Origin: Blasia pusilla
Lineage: Eukaryota > Marchantiophyta > Marchantiopsida > Blasiales
DNA length: 64,000 bases
Assembly: GCA_050084515.1 (NCBI GenBank)
Contig: CM114274.1
Coordinates: forward strand, 4,774,001 to 4,838,000
Reading direction: 5' to 3'
Position 1 is the first letter of the stretch. The number at the start of each line of letters is the position of its first letter. Below the pieces are notes generated by a model, which was not told the origin of the DNA, searched no databases, and saw only the letters and a list, made by a program, of their open reading frames with translations. The position numbers and the translations under genes were made by a program. This document shows positions 36,590-48,454 of the stretch, one piece after another.

Positions 36590-37720
36590 ACTCACATTTT
36601 GCGGGTATGGGGAGATGGTAGGATACGAGTGGTGCCTCATCCTTCCCAGCGAGCACGTGTAGTGCGACATGCCCATGAGGAGTTGGGACATTTCGGAGTA
36701 AAATGTACTTATAGCTTACTCCAGATTTAGTATTGGTGGCGCGGCATGCATACAGGGGTACATTTGTTTGTGGCCAGATGTATGGTATGTGACAGAGTGC
36801 GAGCATCCTTCAATGCTCCCACTCCGCAATTACATCCTTTGCCGATTATGGGTTTAGGTTATCGGTGGACTTTAGACTTTGCGGGACCTTTGCCATTGAC
36901 AGGGCGTCATCATAGGTACGTGTTGGTCATGGTGGTGCATTTCTCCAAGTGGATAGAGTTGGTGGCACTACCAGACAAGGCGAGCGAGGGAACAACTTAT
37001 GCATTTCTAGATCGTGTGCTTAGTCACTTTGGTGCACCGGCGGAGGTGTTGACTGACCAGGGTACCGAGTTCAGGGGAGAGTTTCAGGCCTTGTCTGATC
37101 AGGCGCTGATAGATCACCGCACCATGTCCAGGGATCATCCTGAGGCGGATGGATTGGCGGAGAGAGTGGTACATACGGTGAAGAAAGTATTGTGCAAGTA
37201 TGGCTATAGTTGAGGGAGTGGGACCTACAGTTGCCATGGTTGGCTATGGGTTATCGCTTTAGTCGGCAAGCATCCTTGGCGTCATTCTCACTGTACTTTT
37301 TGCTCTTTGGGAGAGAGCCAGATTTACTTGCAGCGATTCAACGTGAAATGGCGGAGGTGTTAGATCTTGATGATCCGGATGTGTGGGTGCAAGCATGTTC
37401 TCAGAGGGCAGAATTTTTCGTAGAGTTATCCCTATGGCCTTTGAGAACTAAGCTATTGCCCAACATAGAGATACATTGAGGTACGCGACCATTCGTGGAG
37501 GAGGTTATCGTCCAGGGATTAGGAGGTTTCATCCTGGAGATTACGTGTACTTATAGCAGACGGCACCCACGACGCTAGATGTCACTGCAAGGCGCACGAT
37601 CCTACGTGTGCGCGAGGTATTACCGACCGGAGTCCTCATGTTGGAGGGACGAGATGGTATGGTTTGGAAGGATCATGTGCGCAATTGTGCGCCATGTCAT
37701 CTTCCGAACGTAGATGGGAC
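36590..37720 (+). pseudogene. Integrase of the gypsy element
   Basis: The zinc-binding region starts with HAHEELGHFG before a TAG at 36728 and ends with CMVCDRVRAS after it (HHCC pattern). The core follows with all three acidic residues visible: WTLDFAGPLPL, VLTDQGTEFRGEF and DHPEADGLAERVV. A frame change near 37211 leads to LREWDLQLPWLAMGYRFS. The C-terminal part (FHPGDYVYL, TAG at 37554, then TILRVREVLPTGVLMLEGRDG) resembles the GPY/F-like tail of gypsy integrases. It would insert the cDNA. It is broken here by the stops and the frameshift. Confidence 0.92.
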
Positions 37721-37760
37721 GGTGGATCCGAGCTTGGCAATGGTACCTACAGGCTTGAGG

Positions 37761-37898
37761 TGTATGTTGTGCGGATCTGCGAGGGGTGCAGCCACCATGT
37801 TGGTATGTGATGGTTGTTCTCGAGGGTGGCATATTTCATGTCTCACCCCCCCTCTTGATGTGGTTCCCACAGGACGATGGATGTGTCCGAGATGTGTA
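37761..37898 (+). pseudogene. PHD finger at the end of the gypsy polyprotein
   Basis: The C4HC3 zinc ligands are all present: CMLC, then CDGC after 11 residues, HISC (His and Cys ligands), and CPRC 14 residues on, followed by TAG. The context CDGCSRGWHISCL and GRWMCPRC is typical of PHD fingers, which bind the histone H3 tail and sense Lys4 methylation. It follows the integrase tail without a visible stop, where chromodomains sit in chromoviruses, so it probably guided integration to certain chromatin. This small module is intact. Confidence 0.9.
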
Positions 37899-38115
37899 TA
37901 GGATAGTAGGTCATTTCAGAGAGATGTGATATTTTCTATCTGGAGTTAGGGGGATTCAACTGCCAGCTAGGGGGGCGGTTGTGTGATCTCCATGTATATG
38001 TATGAGTTGATTTTTGTACATGTGTGGATCGACCCGTGTGTGGGGAAGATCGGTGTTGTGTGGTGTAGATGTGACGAGCGATGTATGTTGTGTAGCGATA
38101 TGTATGCGCACGACA

Positions 38116-38427
38116 CATAGGAAGCTTTATTGGAACCTATTTAATTAAGTTATTCATGCCAAAAGGCGTAATTTTTTTCTCATTGAATCACTCACTCCAA
38201 AAACCATAAGCTCTTTTTTCCATATCTCCTTTAAAATGCCCATTTCAAACACCCTTTTAAATTTAGAATGTTTTCAAAATTTTATACTCCCCATGAATTC
38301 CAATAGCCTTTCTACAGACAAAGTTCCATATGGCCGCACTCTAAGTAACGACATCACTCGGATTAGTTGTTTCCCGTCAAGCGATGTCTATCATACTGGA
38401 TAGGGTTGGTACACAACCTCCCTATCA
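38116..38427 (+). repeat. 312-bp direct repeat, right copy (candidate 3' LTR)
   Basis: Partner of 29630-29941 (97.8% identical by direct comparison, no gaps). It starts right where the similarity to the 25986-26120 repeat ends. Confidence 0.85.
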
Positions 38428-38599
38428 CCTCCCCCCTTGATTGCCCATCATGCAGGTGGATAACAACCAATGAGCGATCAAAGCGAACGGATGAGATCGC
38501 GGGGAATACCGGAAAATTAAATGATGTACGTAATTTTGGGAAATTTTTATGTACCGCGGCTGTTCCCATTGGTCCACCACATACGCGACTTGCGACTTA

Positions 38600-38970
38600 C
38601 CGATGGTCACCGCGGATGGAAAACACCCCTTGCATAGAAAGGGAAGAATCATGAAAGTAGAATATAAATTGAATAAAAACCAAATCCAATGCACAAGATC
38701 TCATACACTTACTAACATAATAAATGATTTAGTTTCTATTTGTCCGCCGCAAACGTGCCTTCTAGTTGATCATGATGGACGGAAAGCACCCCAACATAGA
38801 AAGGATAAAATAAAACAAATTAAATCATCAAAATATAATATATAAAAAATAGATCAAAGGGACGAGATCTTACGGACTTACTCAAAATTATATGATTTTA
38901 TTAAAGTCGGGTTCCAATTGTTCCACCTATCGTTGATGGACAGAAAGCACCACAAATCGAAAAGGAGAAA
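38600..38970. repeat. Three diverged repeat units with 160-bp spacing
   Basis: A GATGGACGGAAAGCACC-like motif recurs at 38614, 38774 and 38934, each followed by a similar AAAGGATAAAATA-rich tail. The even spacing points to tandem duplication between the gypsy element and the Helitron end. Confidence 0.65.
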
Positions 38971-39082
38971 ATACAAATAGAATAAGATTCACTTTAATAA
39001 TACGTTGAGTGACCTTTCCTTTTCACCTTTCCACCAAAAAATAAGATGAGAAGTTTGGAAGGCATAATAAGATTAAGACATA

Positions 39083-39110
39083 CTAGCACCACAATGTCCA
39101 TGCGATGGAC
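39083..39110 (-). other. Helitron 3' terminus (hairpin plus CTAG)
   Basis: On the minus strand a 6-bp stem with a CGC loop (39110-39096) is followed nine bases later by CTAG at 39086-39083 and then T. It lies about 160 bp beyond the last helicase motif, as expected for this element. Confidence 0.65.
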
Positions 39111-39239
39111 TAAGCCACAAAATTTTGGTATTGCATGCTCTTCCAAGAATTGGTTCATGTCAAAATTTTCTTTATCTACGATATTAGGTTAGAATATACT
39201 TTTGTGAAGGAAGTTATCACTTCCCATCATTAGTAAAAC

Positions 39240-42200
39240 ACCTCGAATTCACTCTTGACAATGCAACCTAAAGTTTCTCATGTGAAAAAACATTAGTCGG
39301 AAGATATAGACTTACATTACGTAGAGTTTGGCCTTGGGATTTATTGATAGTCGTAGCAAAAACAAGCTGAATAGGGAATGGGAATTTTCGTAAATCAAAA
39401 GGTAAACTAGATTAAGATGCAATTAAAGGGATACATGGAATAAAGTTTCAATACCTGATATTCTTCCCAATCATGATGTATGCATCAATAATAGTTTGCG
39501 AGAGTCCACAAACAACCAATGCAATCAAGTTGCATTAGATGATTGTTTAGAACCACTCATATTCCGCAAGAGCATGATGGGAGTACAAAATTTTCAATGT
39601 AAGAGGATATGGAGGTAGACCAAAAGGAAGACATGTATTTAAGAACTCAATAAGATAAATATGACTTGTACTCTCACCAACAATAGCCTTCTGACTTAGA
39701 TATGGGCATTCCTAAAAGAAAACCTATATGTACAAATATTAGTAAGAAGATAGCTTTAATTTTTTATAAATGCAAATAAAGTTGAAGTGAATTTTTTGAT
39801 ATGGACATATTTTACCCATCTGATGCATCGAGACATGGTTTCAACATTAATGTCAGTGACATCTATATTTTTTGGAGTCAAAATAGTAGTATCCCTTAAG
39901 AAATCGATGTCTCTAAATATGTATGTATGATTTTTTTATATTGTGTTAATAAGATTTGTTATCTTATTTGTGTCACATACCATACAATAGAGTAATTCAA
40001 TAATATCATCCCCAAGATACGAATGATGCAGAACGCGACCTTCTCCCACCTTTAGCAACCAATCAAACAAAAGTTATTTGATCATGATGTGTAGTACCTT
40101 GTAAACATTACACTCTCATATTGGCTGTAAGTTTGAAGCCCTTAACATGATGTCATAAGTAGGATTTTTTTATCATTGCTTGAACTATACATGTTCATTC
40201 ATCACAACGAGCAATGGGAAGAACTTGGCGAGAATCAGCACCAAATATACAAAGTTTTGCCCCAAAAGATATATAGCCCTCATGATTGATACCTTGAAAA
40301 GTTTGATTCACGGCCTCAAAGGTATGTCGATGAGCCATAGGAGCATCATCCCAAATGATGAGTGATGCCTTTTGGATAACACACGCCTCGTGAGTATTGA
40401 TACTTGTCCTATATGTGGAGTTTTTGTACATATTTAGAAAAAATCTTGAAGCGAAAGTGAGTTTTATGACCACCCTGAAATAATAATGCAGTAATCCTAG
40501 ACGATACAACAACCAAAGTTATACCTCCCCTACAACGTACATTAGAAAGAAGGAGATTATGAAAAAAGATAATTCCAATCCCACCAAGGCCATCCATGAA
40601 GAATAATTTAGATAGGGGTGAAGCACAATCTTGAATATATAGTTTTGATTTCTTCATATATAATATCCTAAACAATCCTCAAGCCATAATTTAATTGAAC
40701 CTCTCCAAATGCAAAATTGACTTATTGGAGTAAATTTTCTCGATTGTACATGCACTCTTTTGCTTCAAAATATGACGGGACGTAGATGTCCGAATGGAAT
40801 ATGAGTCGACATATGTAAACAAGTGTAGATATATGCTTTTCTCATTCCCGTAAGTGATAATGCACTTCCAATAAATAAATATTTATGATGGTGGTATTTA
40901 ATGACAAATCGGGGAGGTATAGTTTTCTGCAAAGAAAAGGAGGGGAAATATGGCAAAAACATATAAATGATAATTAACAAATTATAAAGTCCCACAATTT
41001 TAATAGAATGAGGTGGGACCCAACCTCATGTTATCTCCCAAAATATATCCTCAATGAGCCGTACTAAAAATTGTTCCCGTAGTGATGTCGGTCAAGCAGT
41101 AATGTTATATGCTAGAATAGATATAAAGAGTTGACGAAATGAGGAGCCAATACGGATCTCAAAAGCCTCTTCCAAGCAAGAGAAAACCTCCCCATGATCT
41201 TGTAGAAGTTGTCATTGAATAGAAGCTTCCTTACAGGTTTGATATAATTCTCCATCAATACTTATAACATCTTCATAATAGGTTGAACCTTGATCATGAT
41301 TCAAAGGCAATCTAAGCCAATGACATTCTCCTCCTCCTATACAAAAAGAAGTTAGAAATATGAAGTGCACTATATATACTTGGCTACATCCATAGGAAGT
41401 ACAAAATGAAGCAAGAGGATTGAATGGTATTTACCAAGGTGGATGAGATACAATCGTCCAATATGTTGGCCCCAACTATTACGCCCACGAATTAGATGTA
41501 TCCAATTTTATTCCTCCAAGATTAGAAAAGGGAAATTCAAGATCTAAGTATCCTCGACTAGAGGATCCATATGATTAGTTGCAAACCATTGTGTAAGGAT
41601 GGTTTATATGCTTCTTGCGAAAACCTTTCTAGGGGCCTCATAATCATAACAATAAATTATTTGTGCATCAAGACAATGCACACCCAATCTTATATAACTT
41701 GGCATCTCATTGTGTTGAGAAAACTTTAATAAGCTCCAACGTGCTTCAAAAGAAAAGACATACCTAAAGAAGTAGTGGAAGAGATTAATTAAATTATGAG
41801 TATAGAAACATGTAGTACCAAAGTGCTGAAAATTTACGAAGACAACAAAGAATACTTTACCTTGCATGAAAGACTTGAACAGTCTCATCAACAAGCAATG
41901 TATTTCCTTCTATATTTGTGTCGTTGGAAATCCTAAAGAAAAAAACATTAAAACCTTTGTATATATATTTGTAGAATTATTTCATGGCGAGGACACTATT
42001 GGTGATCTCCAAATTAATGTGGCAATCAAATATCGTACAAAGCAAATGGTTATATGGCACAACCTATCCATTATCCAAAAGTTTGTCTCGTTTTACTACT
42101 TTTGCACCGTTGTCGAACCTAAAAGGATTTCCAAGAATAAATGAATTAGTATAATCTTATATTATGACCTTAGGTAAAATTATGGAAAAAAATTTAAAAG

Positions 42201-42445
42201 ATAATAGTACCTTCATACCTTCCGTAGATTGGATAACCATTTTCATTCTCCTTGGTCTTGTGTATAAAAGGCTTTGGAAATCCTTTCCTCCATTTATTGT
42301 GATGTTATCTATGCATGGACATAAGGATTAAAATATCCACATGGCGTATGTATCATACGAATAGTCAAGGTAGAACCTAGTCTTGAATGAGTAATCGGAT
42401 TTGGGACATTTGCAAATTTGAGGATATCAAAATCAGTAGTTGTAC
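39240..42445 (-). pseudogene. Helitron RepHel protein: C-terminal Rep part and PIF1-like helicase
   Basis: From high to low coordinates: FDILKFANVPNPITHSRLG, MIHTPCGYFNPYVHA, FPKPFIHKTKENENGYPIYG, EARWSLLKFSQHNEMPSYIR, GECHWLRLPLNHDQGSTYYE, CKEASIQ, SSFRQLFISIL. Then comes the helicase: DGLGGIGIIFFHNLLLSNVR (Walker A, normally GGTGKT, degraded), KASLIIWDDAPMAHRHTFEA (Walker B), and, at the end, INKSQGQTLRNVSLYLPTN and VALSRVNSR. These are the family's standard landmarks. The enzyme nicks, unwinds and copies one strand in rolling-circle transposition. Many stops and frame changes are present. Confidence 0.88.
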
Positions 42446-42592
42446 CACTAGAATGAATAGTGTAATTAAAGACTATTATTTACAACTATGCTTAGTCGTT
42501 ACGGATTGTTTACAACACGTGACTAGAGTCTATAACTAGCAATTTTCTAGTGTCAAAGGACTCGTTAAAATTTGCCACATGAGCTTTTTTTT

Positions 42593-43114
42593 GTTGCTAA
42601 CGTACAACATTTGACACTAAGACTAAACCATGTCAGCTATGATGTGGCATATGACGTGGTAAATAATGTCAAACATATGAGTTATTACACGTACACATTT
42701 AGTTTTATATTAGTAGTAATGGAAATGTTATGACACTAACTTTAGTGCAACTTTGGTTTAAACTAACAGTTGTCGTGATTTTATTTGTTCATGGAGTAGT
42801 TTTATTTTTTTATGGTACTCAGCATAGTGAATATATTGTTCTCTCAATAAGTATTTGGTGTTGCTAACGTGCAATATTTGACAATAAGACTAAACCATAT
42901 CAGCTATAATGTGGCATATGACGTGGTAAATAATGTCAAGCATGTGAGTTATTACACGTACACATTTAGTTTTATATTAGTGGTAATGGAAATTTTATGA
43001 CACTAACTTTAGTGCAACTTTGGTTCAAACTAACAGTTATCCTGATTTTATTTGTTCATGGAGTAGTTTTATTTTTTATAGTACTCAACCTAGTGAATAT
43101 ATTATTCTCTGAGT
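42593..43114. repeat. Tandem duplication, 267-bp period, in the CACTA subterminal region
   Basis: GTTGCTAACGT at 42593 and 42860 opens two near-identical units that run through GTGGCATATGACGTGG, TTATTACACGTACACATTTAG and TTTGTTCATGGAGTAGTTTT. CACTA elements often carry repeated transposase-binding motifs near their ends; GTCATA/TGACACTAA-like words inside could serve that role. Confidence 0.88.
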
Positions 43115-44149
43115 AACACACTAGTATCTTTATTGTGTTGATTTAGTCTTAAAATTGCACGTGTGGTGATGTAATCTTATTATGTGGCAACTAAGTTGAT
43201 TTAAATATTTTAACCATAATATCGTGGGGTTTATCTCGACCATACATCCTTTATACCTTGTCTAATCCCACATGAAATCATCCTTTTCCATGACCACATA
43301 AGACAACTTGGTCGCCTACCATCAACTATACAAGAACAAAGAAAGAATGAAAACAATATGACATTTCACCAAAAATCAACCATCCACATATCTACCAACT
43401 TGGAGAGCTTCTCACATGCTTGAAGCTCCGTCCATTTGAGGGAATGTTGGATGAGTATTTTAAAATCGAAAGATTCATAGAGTTCTACCACCCAAGTTAC
43501 ATGAAGCTTTCATCAATTTTCATATGTAGTGAAGAGAATATAGACAAGTAGAAGACTAGCAAGCATTCCAATAGTGAGATCTTAAACCAGCAAGAATACA
43601 AAGTGGTGGAATTGAAAACTTACTTGATTTTCCTCCTTACTATCTTGAATAGAAAAAACCTTCCGTTTAACTCTCAAGTTAGCTTGAGGGGAGTTCATTC
43701 GTTGCTTCTCCTTGTCCTCAAGAACTCCATCCATCAACAATGCAGATGTTTTGCTCATATTTTTGGAAGGCAAAGACACCATGTGAGTGGATCCTACATC
43801 TGTCCCGACTATACAGGGCTCAATCTTATCACATTGAGTGGTTGTGAATGTTGTTGAGGCAACAACATTAGAGGACTTGGTATGAGTGAAAGTAGCAACC
43901 TCAACATAACCAACTTCAGTTGAAAGTGAAGTTTTAAATGTAGGTAGAAGAACCTGAAGATGTGAAAGTTCAGGTTTTGAAGAGGCATTTGATTGAAGAA
44001 GGGAATTCTGAAGAGAAGGAGATGTAGAGGAATCTTGGCAGGTAGTGAAGGTGGCATGAAGAGAATCTAGTTTTGCAGGGAGAAGAGAATGAGTACATTC
44101 ATCAACAAAGGTTAAAGTCTCGCGGGAGGTGCGGAAGTAGGAAGTATAT

Positions 44150-46295
44150 AAGGTTTGCCAAGTGGTGTTGCAATGGTCTTTCCCTTATTACTTAATTGCT
44201 GCAACATTTCCATGATTTATAAAAGAGAAGATTTCAGACCTACTACCTCAACTTGTATGCTTTCGGACAACTTCTCAAACCTGTCCATCCTATCGGTTAA
44301 CGTCATAACTTCACTCTACAAGCAAAAGAAAAAGTAGAATTCAATAGAATTAGAAATGATAGTACATCAAAACTTTGGAAGACTGTAATGCCAACATGTA
44401 ATGAGTCGATAAACATATTTTAAGAAGCCTACGACTAACATAACTAAGATAAAAGTGTACCTTTGTTGAGATGGTTAGCTGACTGTTTTCATATTGTGGG
44501 GTTCCATCAAAAGTTTCTTCCAAATCTTGTAATGAAGGGCTAGCTGCTCGCTCTTTCCTCTGCACATACATACTAGCTAACACTTTGTTCACCAATTGAG
44601 TTCTACCATAATCTATCACCAATTTTCTGCTTCTAATATCCTCGGGATCTAAAATAAGATATGCACATTCATAAACATGATCATAACATCGGAATAATTG
44701 AACTTCAAGACAAGGGATTATCAAAGTATATATACCATATAGTTCTTTTGACCGGCATAGCATTGTCTTCCATTCCGATTGAAGTTATCCATTTCTGATC
44801 TATTCACTTTCATTCGTGCAGATTTTGCATCACCCTCCAGGAACAACCAATATGTTTGCAAAATTTGCCACGTTCGAGGGTTCATCTCTATCGACGTTGG
44901 GCATTCAATCTCACGCCCAAGATCTCTCCATAGTTTCTTTAACCTGGCCCTTTCTCTTTTCATGATATATTGCAAACATGTCTTCCAAAATTTATCACTC
45001 ATCTCTCCACCAGAATATTCATAGCGAGAGTCAATCTCCCTACGAATACTCTTAAGGTCCTGTTCGGATTGCTTACTCACATCTATAATCGCAAGGTCTA
45101 GATGACGATGCACTAATGTCTTCACTTTGTCATACTAAGCACTCTTGCCTTCACAACCATACACAATTTCCCCATTAGGAGTCACTTGCAATATTGGCTT
45201 TAATCCTAATTGTTCACGGATCTTGTTACTTGCTTTCCACGCTTCATATTCCTCTCGTATGCGCATCCTTGCAATGGACAAATCTTCCAAGGGATAAGAA
45301 GGCTTTTTTAGTTTCAACGATCTTGCAATTAGATTGAGATAAATACAAAACCAAAGAAGACTTGAAAAGTCCTTCTACTCATTAAAATGAAAAATCTGAG
45401 ATAGGTTTTGGAACCAAAAACTCTAATCGAGTGGTACTCAAGAGTTCATTGACCAATCAGATATTTGAGGAGGAGCGTGGCCATAGAAGAAACCACTTAG
45501 TGGGTGGGCACCAAAAAATTTTGATGATTCAGAATAGCCCCAACCATGTGGATCAAATCTTGCTAACATAAACACAAATCAAAGCAAGAATAATATGATG
45601 GTAAAAAACACATGCATATACAAGCCATTTAGCTTTCATGCATGTTCTCATTTCCAATCTCAATATACAACATTACAAAATTACCTCCCATCGTAGGCGG
45701 CCATGGTTGTATTGGAAAACTTGGGTGATATCCCACCATTGATCATTGTGCTCCATGTCCATTTGGATAAGCACCCATTTGTGGAAGAAATTTTGATGTT
45801 AGATTCTCTTGACTTACATCCTTATGTTTCTTCGTTTGCTTTCCTTTTGGAACTCATCCTATCATTCACTCAAAAAATAAGAAATTTTGATTAGGAGGTA
45901 TCCCAATTTGAATGGAGAAATCATAAATCATGAAAGTAACTCTAAAAATAATTAAAACTCGCAATGGATACCTCTTTATGTGGCCGTTTGCTAGATTGAG
46001 ATGGTGCTTTGGACTTAGAGTGTCGATGGGGTTCACTTTCTTCGGATGATTGCTCTTGAGCAATGTTAAACTCAGGATCTGATGAATCTTTACTCATCAT
46101 TATATCATCACGGGAAAGTAAATCATCCACGGAGTGGCTTCTATGCCTCCCCTTCCTCCAATTTTTATATGGGGTTGAAGAACGTATGTCCTCACTGTGG
46201 TGAAGAATCGCTTCTTGGTTCCTAGGCAAGACAAAAGAAGGCTTGCAAGTCTTGAAAGCAAATTCCTTCACAAAGTTCACCAGATGGAGATGCAT
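44150..46295 (-). pseudogene. En/Spm (Ptta)-type transposon protein, several exons
   Basis: Minus-strand coding pieces are an acidic/Ser-rich N-part (46295-45942, DDLLSRDDIMMSKDSSDPEF), MRIREEYEAWKASNKIREQLG (45317-45135) and the most telling part, 45125-44760: MSDKFWKTCLQYIMKRERAR, WQILQTYWLF and AKSARMKVNRSEMDN. Then follow VLASMYVQRKERAASPSLQD (44620-44480) and a coiled coil EVMTLTDRMDRFEKLSESIQ (44310-44240). The W...L..YW...KS..M..NR pattern is that of plant Ptta/En/Spm accessory proteins, which bind DNA and help the transposase. Its place inside a CACTA element supports this. Exon joins are not fixed; some breaks may be introns rather than mutations. Confidence 0.55.
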
Positions 46296-46679
46296 CTACA
46301 CATATGACTCAAAGGAATCCATGTGTTGCTCCAATCCTAAAGAAAAAGAAATGATGGTAAAAGAATGAATTTTTGGATGCAATTCTAATGGCAGTTTGAA
46401 TATAGGTAAGAATTCTAATAGCAACAACATAAAGCGTCATTCCGGACATGAGCCCGGACTCACCCAAAGTTGAACTGATGCAGCGTTTTTTTTTTATAAA
46501 AAAAAGTGCCTGCAAAATGATATAAACTTAAATTGACCATCTGATATGAACTTAAATTGACGATCGGATATAAACTTAAATTGATGTCATGATATAAACT
46601 TACATTAACGATCTGATCTCATATTGATAAAGAATTTGGATGTAAATCCAGAATCCTGGCATAAACCCTAACCCACAAT

Positions 46680-47390
46680 TGAACTAACGAAGCATTTGAT
46701 CCCAATGACCGTGATCATAATTGAGGCTCTTCGTCATAAAGTCCACTAAGGATGGCTCACCTCCAGCTTAGCGTGCGCTTAACAAAGCTTAGGCTTGTCC
46801 CCAAGAGGAAAAAGAACCTCTGAGCATCATAAAGGAGCTTCATCTTTTGCAATCGTTAGAACTTCTTCCATGGTCATGTAGACAGACTGATTGGGTTTAG
46901 GGCCTAAGGCGAAGGTGAACTATCCAAATGCATCCCTACAAACCCTTGTTAATGGAATGAATACTTTGGGCGAGAATGTGATCACAAAAGAGTCAATTCT
47001 TTGATCTTGTATTTTGTATGCGGCTTTTGCAATAAATTCTATGTCCAAATCTGCCATTTCTCGTAAACTAGCTTCATCAGGATGCTCATCCATGATTCCT
47101 CTACGAATGCGGTCTAGTGTGTGTAACTGGGACTGATCCTAGCGGAGCTCTAACTCCATCCTCATGCCTTTTGCTAGTTTAGCTGTGCACGATCTGACAT
47201 TCGCTTTAAATTTTTCTCCAAGTACATGGAGTGGTCTAAACCTTGGATTTCGGCATCTTGCAAAGGACTGACTGCTCTCATCTAATTGCAAGGCTTTGCA
47301 CGCTCCTATGCCGAATCTCAAAATGAAATTGCTATAGGGGATGCATCCTACTGTAGATGATATTTTCACCACGACTTCAATGCACACGTC
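46680..47390 (-). other. Gene-like minus-strand segment inside the CACTA element
   Basis: On the minus strand 47390-47139 gives GIGACKALQLDESSQSFARCR and further charged sequence. Another frame at about 47120-46930 gives GIMDEHPDEASLREMADLD and IPLTRVCRDAFG, the latter like the V-C-R-x-A-F segment seen near the start of some plant DDE transposon proteins. It could be a remnant of the element's transposase or a captured piece. I cannot name it. Confidence 0.3.
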
Positions 47391-47493
47391 TTCGTGACTG
47401 AAAGCTAAAGCCCTCCTCTCATATCAGTTATGAGAAGAAGGCGCTTTTCGAAAACCTGTCACTCTCTTAAATCCCTCTCCGTGTTCTAATTTT

Positions 47494-47494
47494 G

Positions 47495-47547
<53 letters not shown>
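47494..47547. repeat. (CT)n microsatellite
   Basis: CT dinucleotides with one interruption (CAT). Confidence 0.95.
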
Positions 47548-47550
<3 letters not shown>

Positions 47551-48314
47551 TAGCCACTTAGTTAACCTAGCTCACCGAACTGAAACCAACTCTTGCACCG
47601 GACGTGAAGTAGCTTCAACTCTGAATTAAAACTCTTCAACTTGGGTCATCAACGCGCATCTATAGATAATAAAAAGCCATGGAAAATCTAGAGGTGACAC
47701 AAGCACATGCAGGTGTTGAACAACCATGAATATTGCGGGGGCATAAGTGTCCGCCTTAAAACAAAATAAATACGTGGGCTCATTGGATGAGAGAGAACAG
47801 ACTCCACATTTTGGAAAAGTATAAATCTAAGGAATACGAAGATCATGAGCTTTAGTCCATTTCAACTTTACTTGATTAGGACTTGTGGAGAAACATCATA
47901 CCTCATGTGTTGTGCAAAAGTGGCTATCATGCCCACCACCATAGTCAAAATGACCATATCTCAAAAATCTCCAAGAAGCTGATTTTTCCAACCTAATCAA
48001 GGTTCAATATGGGACATCTTCAACATCTTCAACGCAATGCCCACCATTTCCTTTGAAACTTCTGTGCGATCTCCAAATGCAAAGAGAGAGCCATTGCGTA
48101 TACATCAGTTGTACATGCGTGGGGGTGTAGACCTCGAGCCAGCTAGGGAGAGAGCAATTGGTTTTGTCGAGCGCAGATGGTGAGCCTTGCGGAGTAAGCC
48201 ACAAAATTGTGTGTTTGGGATTGTTAGAATGAGAGCGAGTTGCAAAGGAAGGGGCCATAATCCGCACATTTAGGGGCATGGTTCTACCTACGTGTGATCA
48301 AGGAGCAAGAGACC

Positions 48315-48454
<140 letters not shown>

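Larger units (their letters stand above)
29630..38427 (+). mobile_element. Ty3/gypsy retrotransposon carrying a cytosine DNA methyltransferase and a PHD finger
   Basis: The order on the plus strand is gag with a CCHC knuckle, retropepsin, C5 DNA methyltransferase, reverse transcriptase, RNase H, integrase and PHD finger. RT, then RNase H, then integrase is the Ty3/gypsy order. A 312-bp direct repeat brackets the element (29630-29941 and 38116-38427, 7 differences, no indels), which fits LTRs about 2% diverged. Against that, the repeats do not begin with TG, no PBS was found after the first, and no 4-6 bp target duplication is visible. An alternative short LTR (about 136 bp, TG...CA) may start at 37980, just after the purine tract AGCTAGGGGGGCGG. 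The copy is dead through frameshifts and stops. High GC and few introns set it apart from its AT-rich neighbours. Confidence 0.88.

Noticed and set aside
42593-43114. CRISPR-like or satellite array
   Set aside because: Only two long units in eukaryotic transposon DNA; it is a plain tandem duplication.
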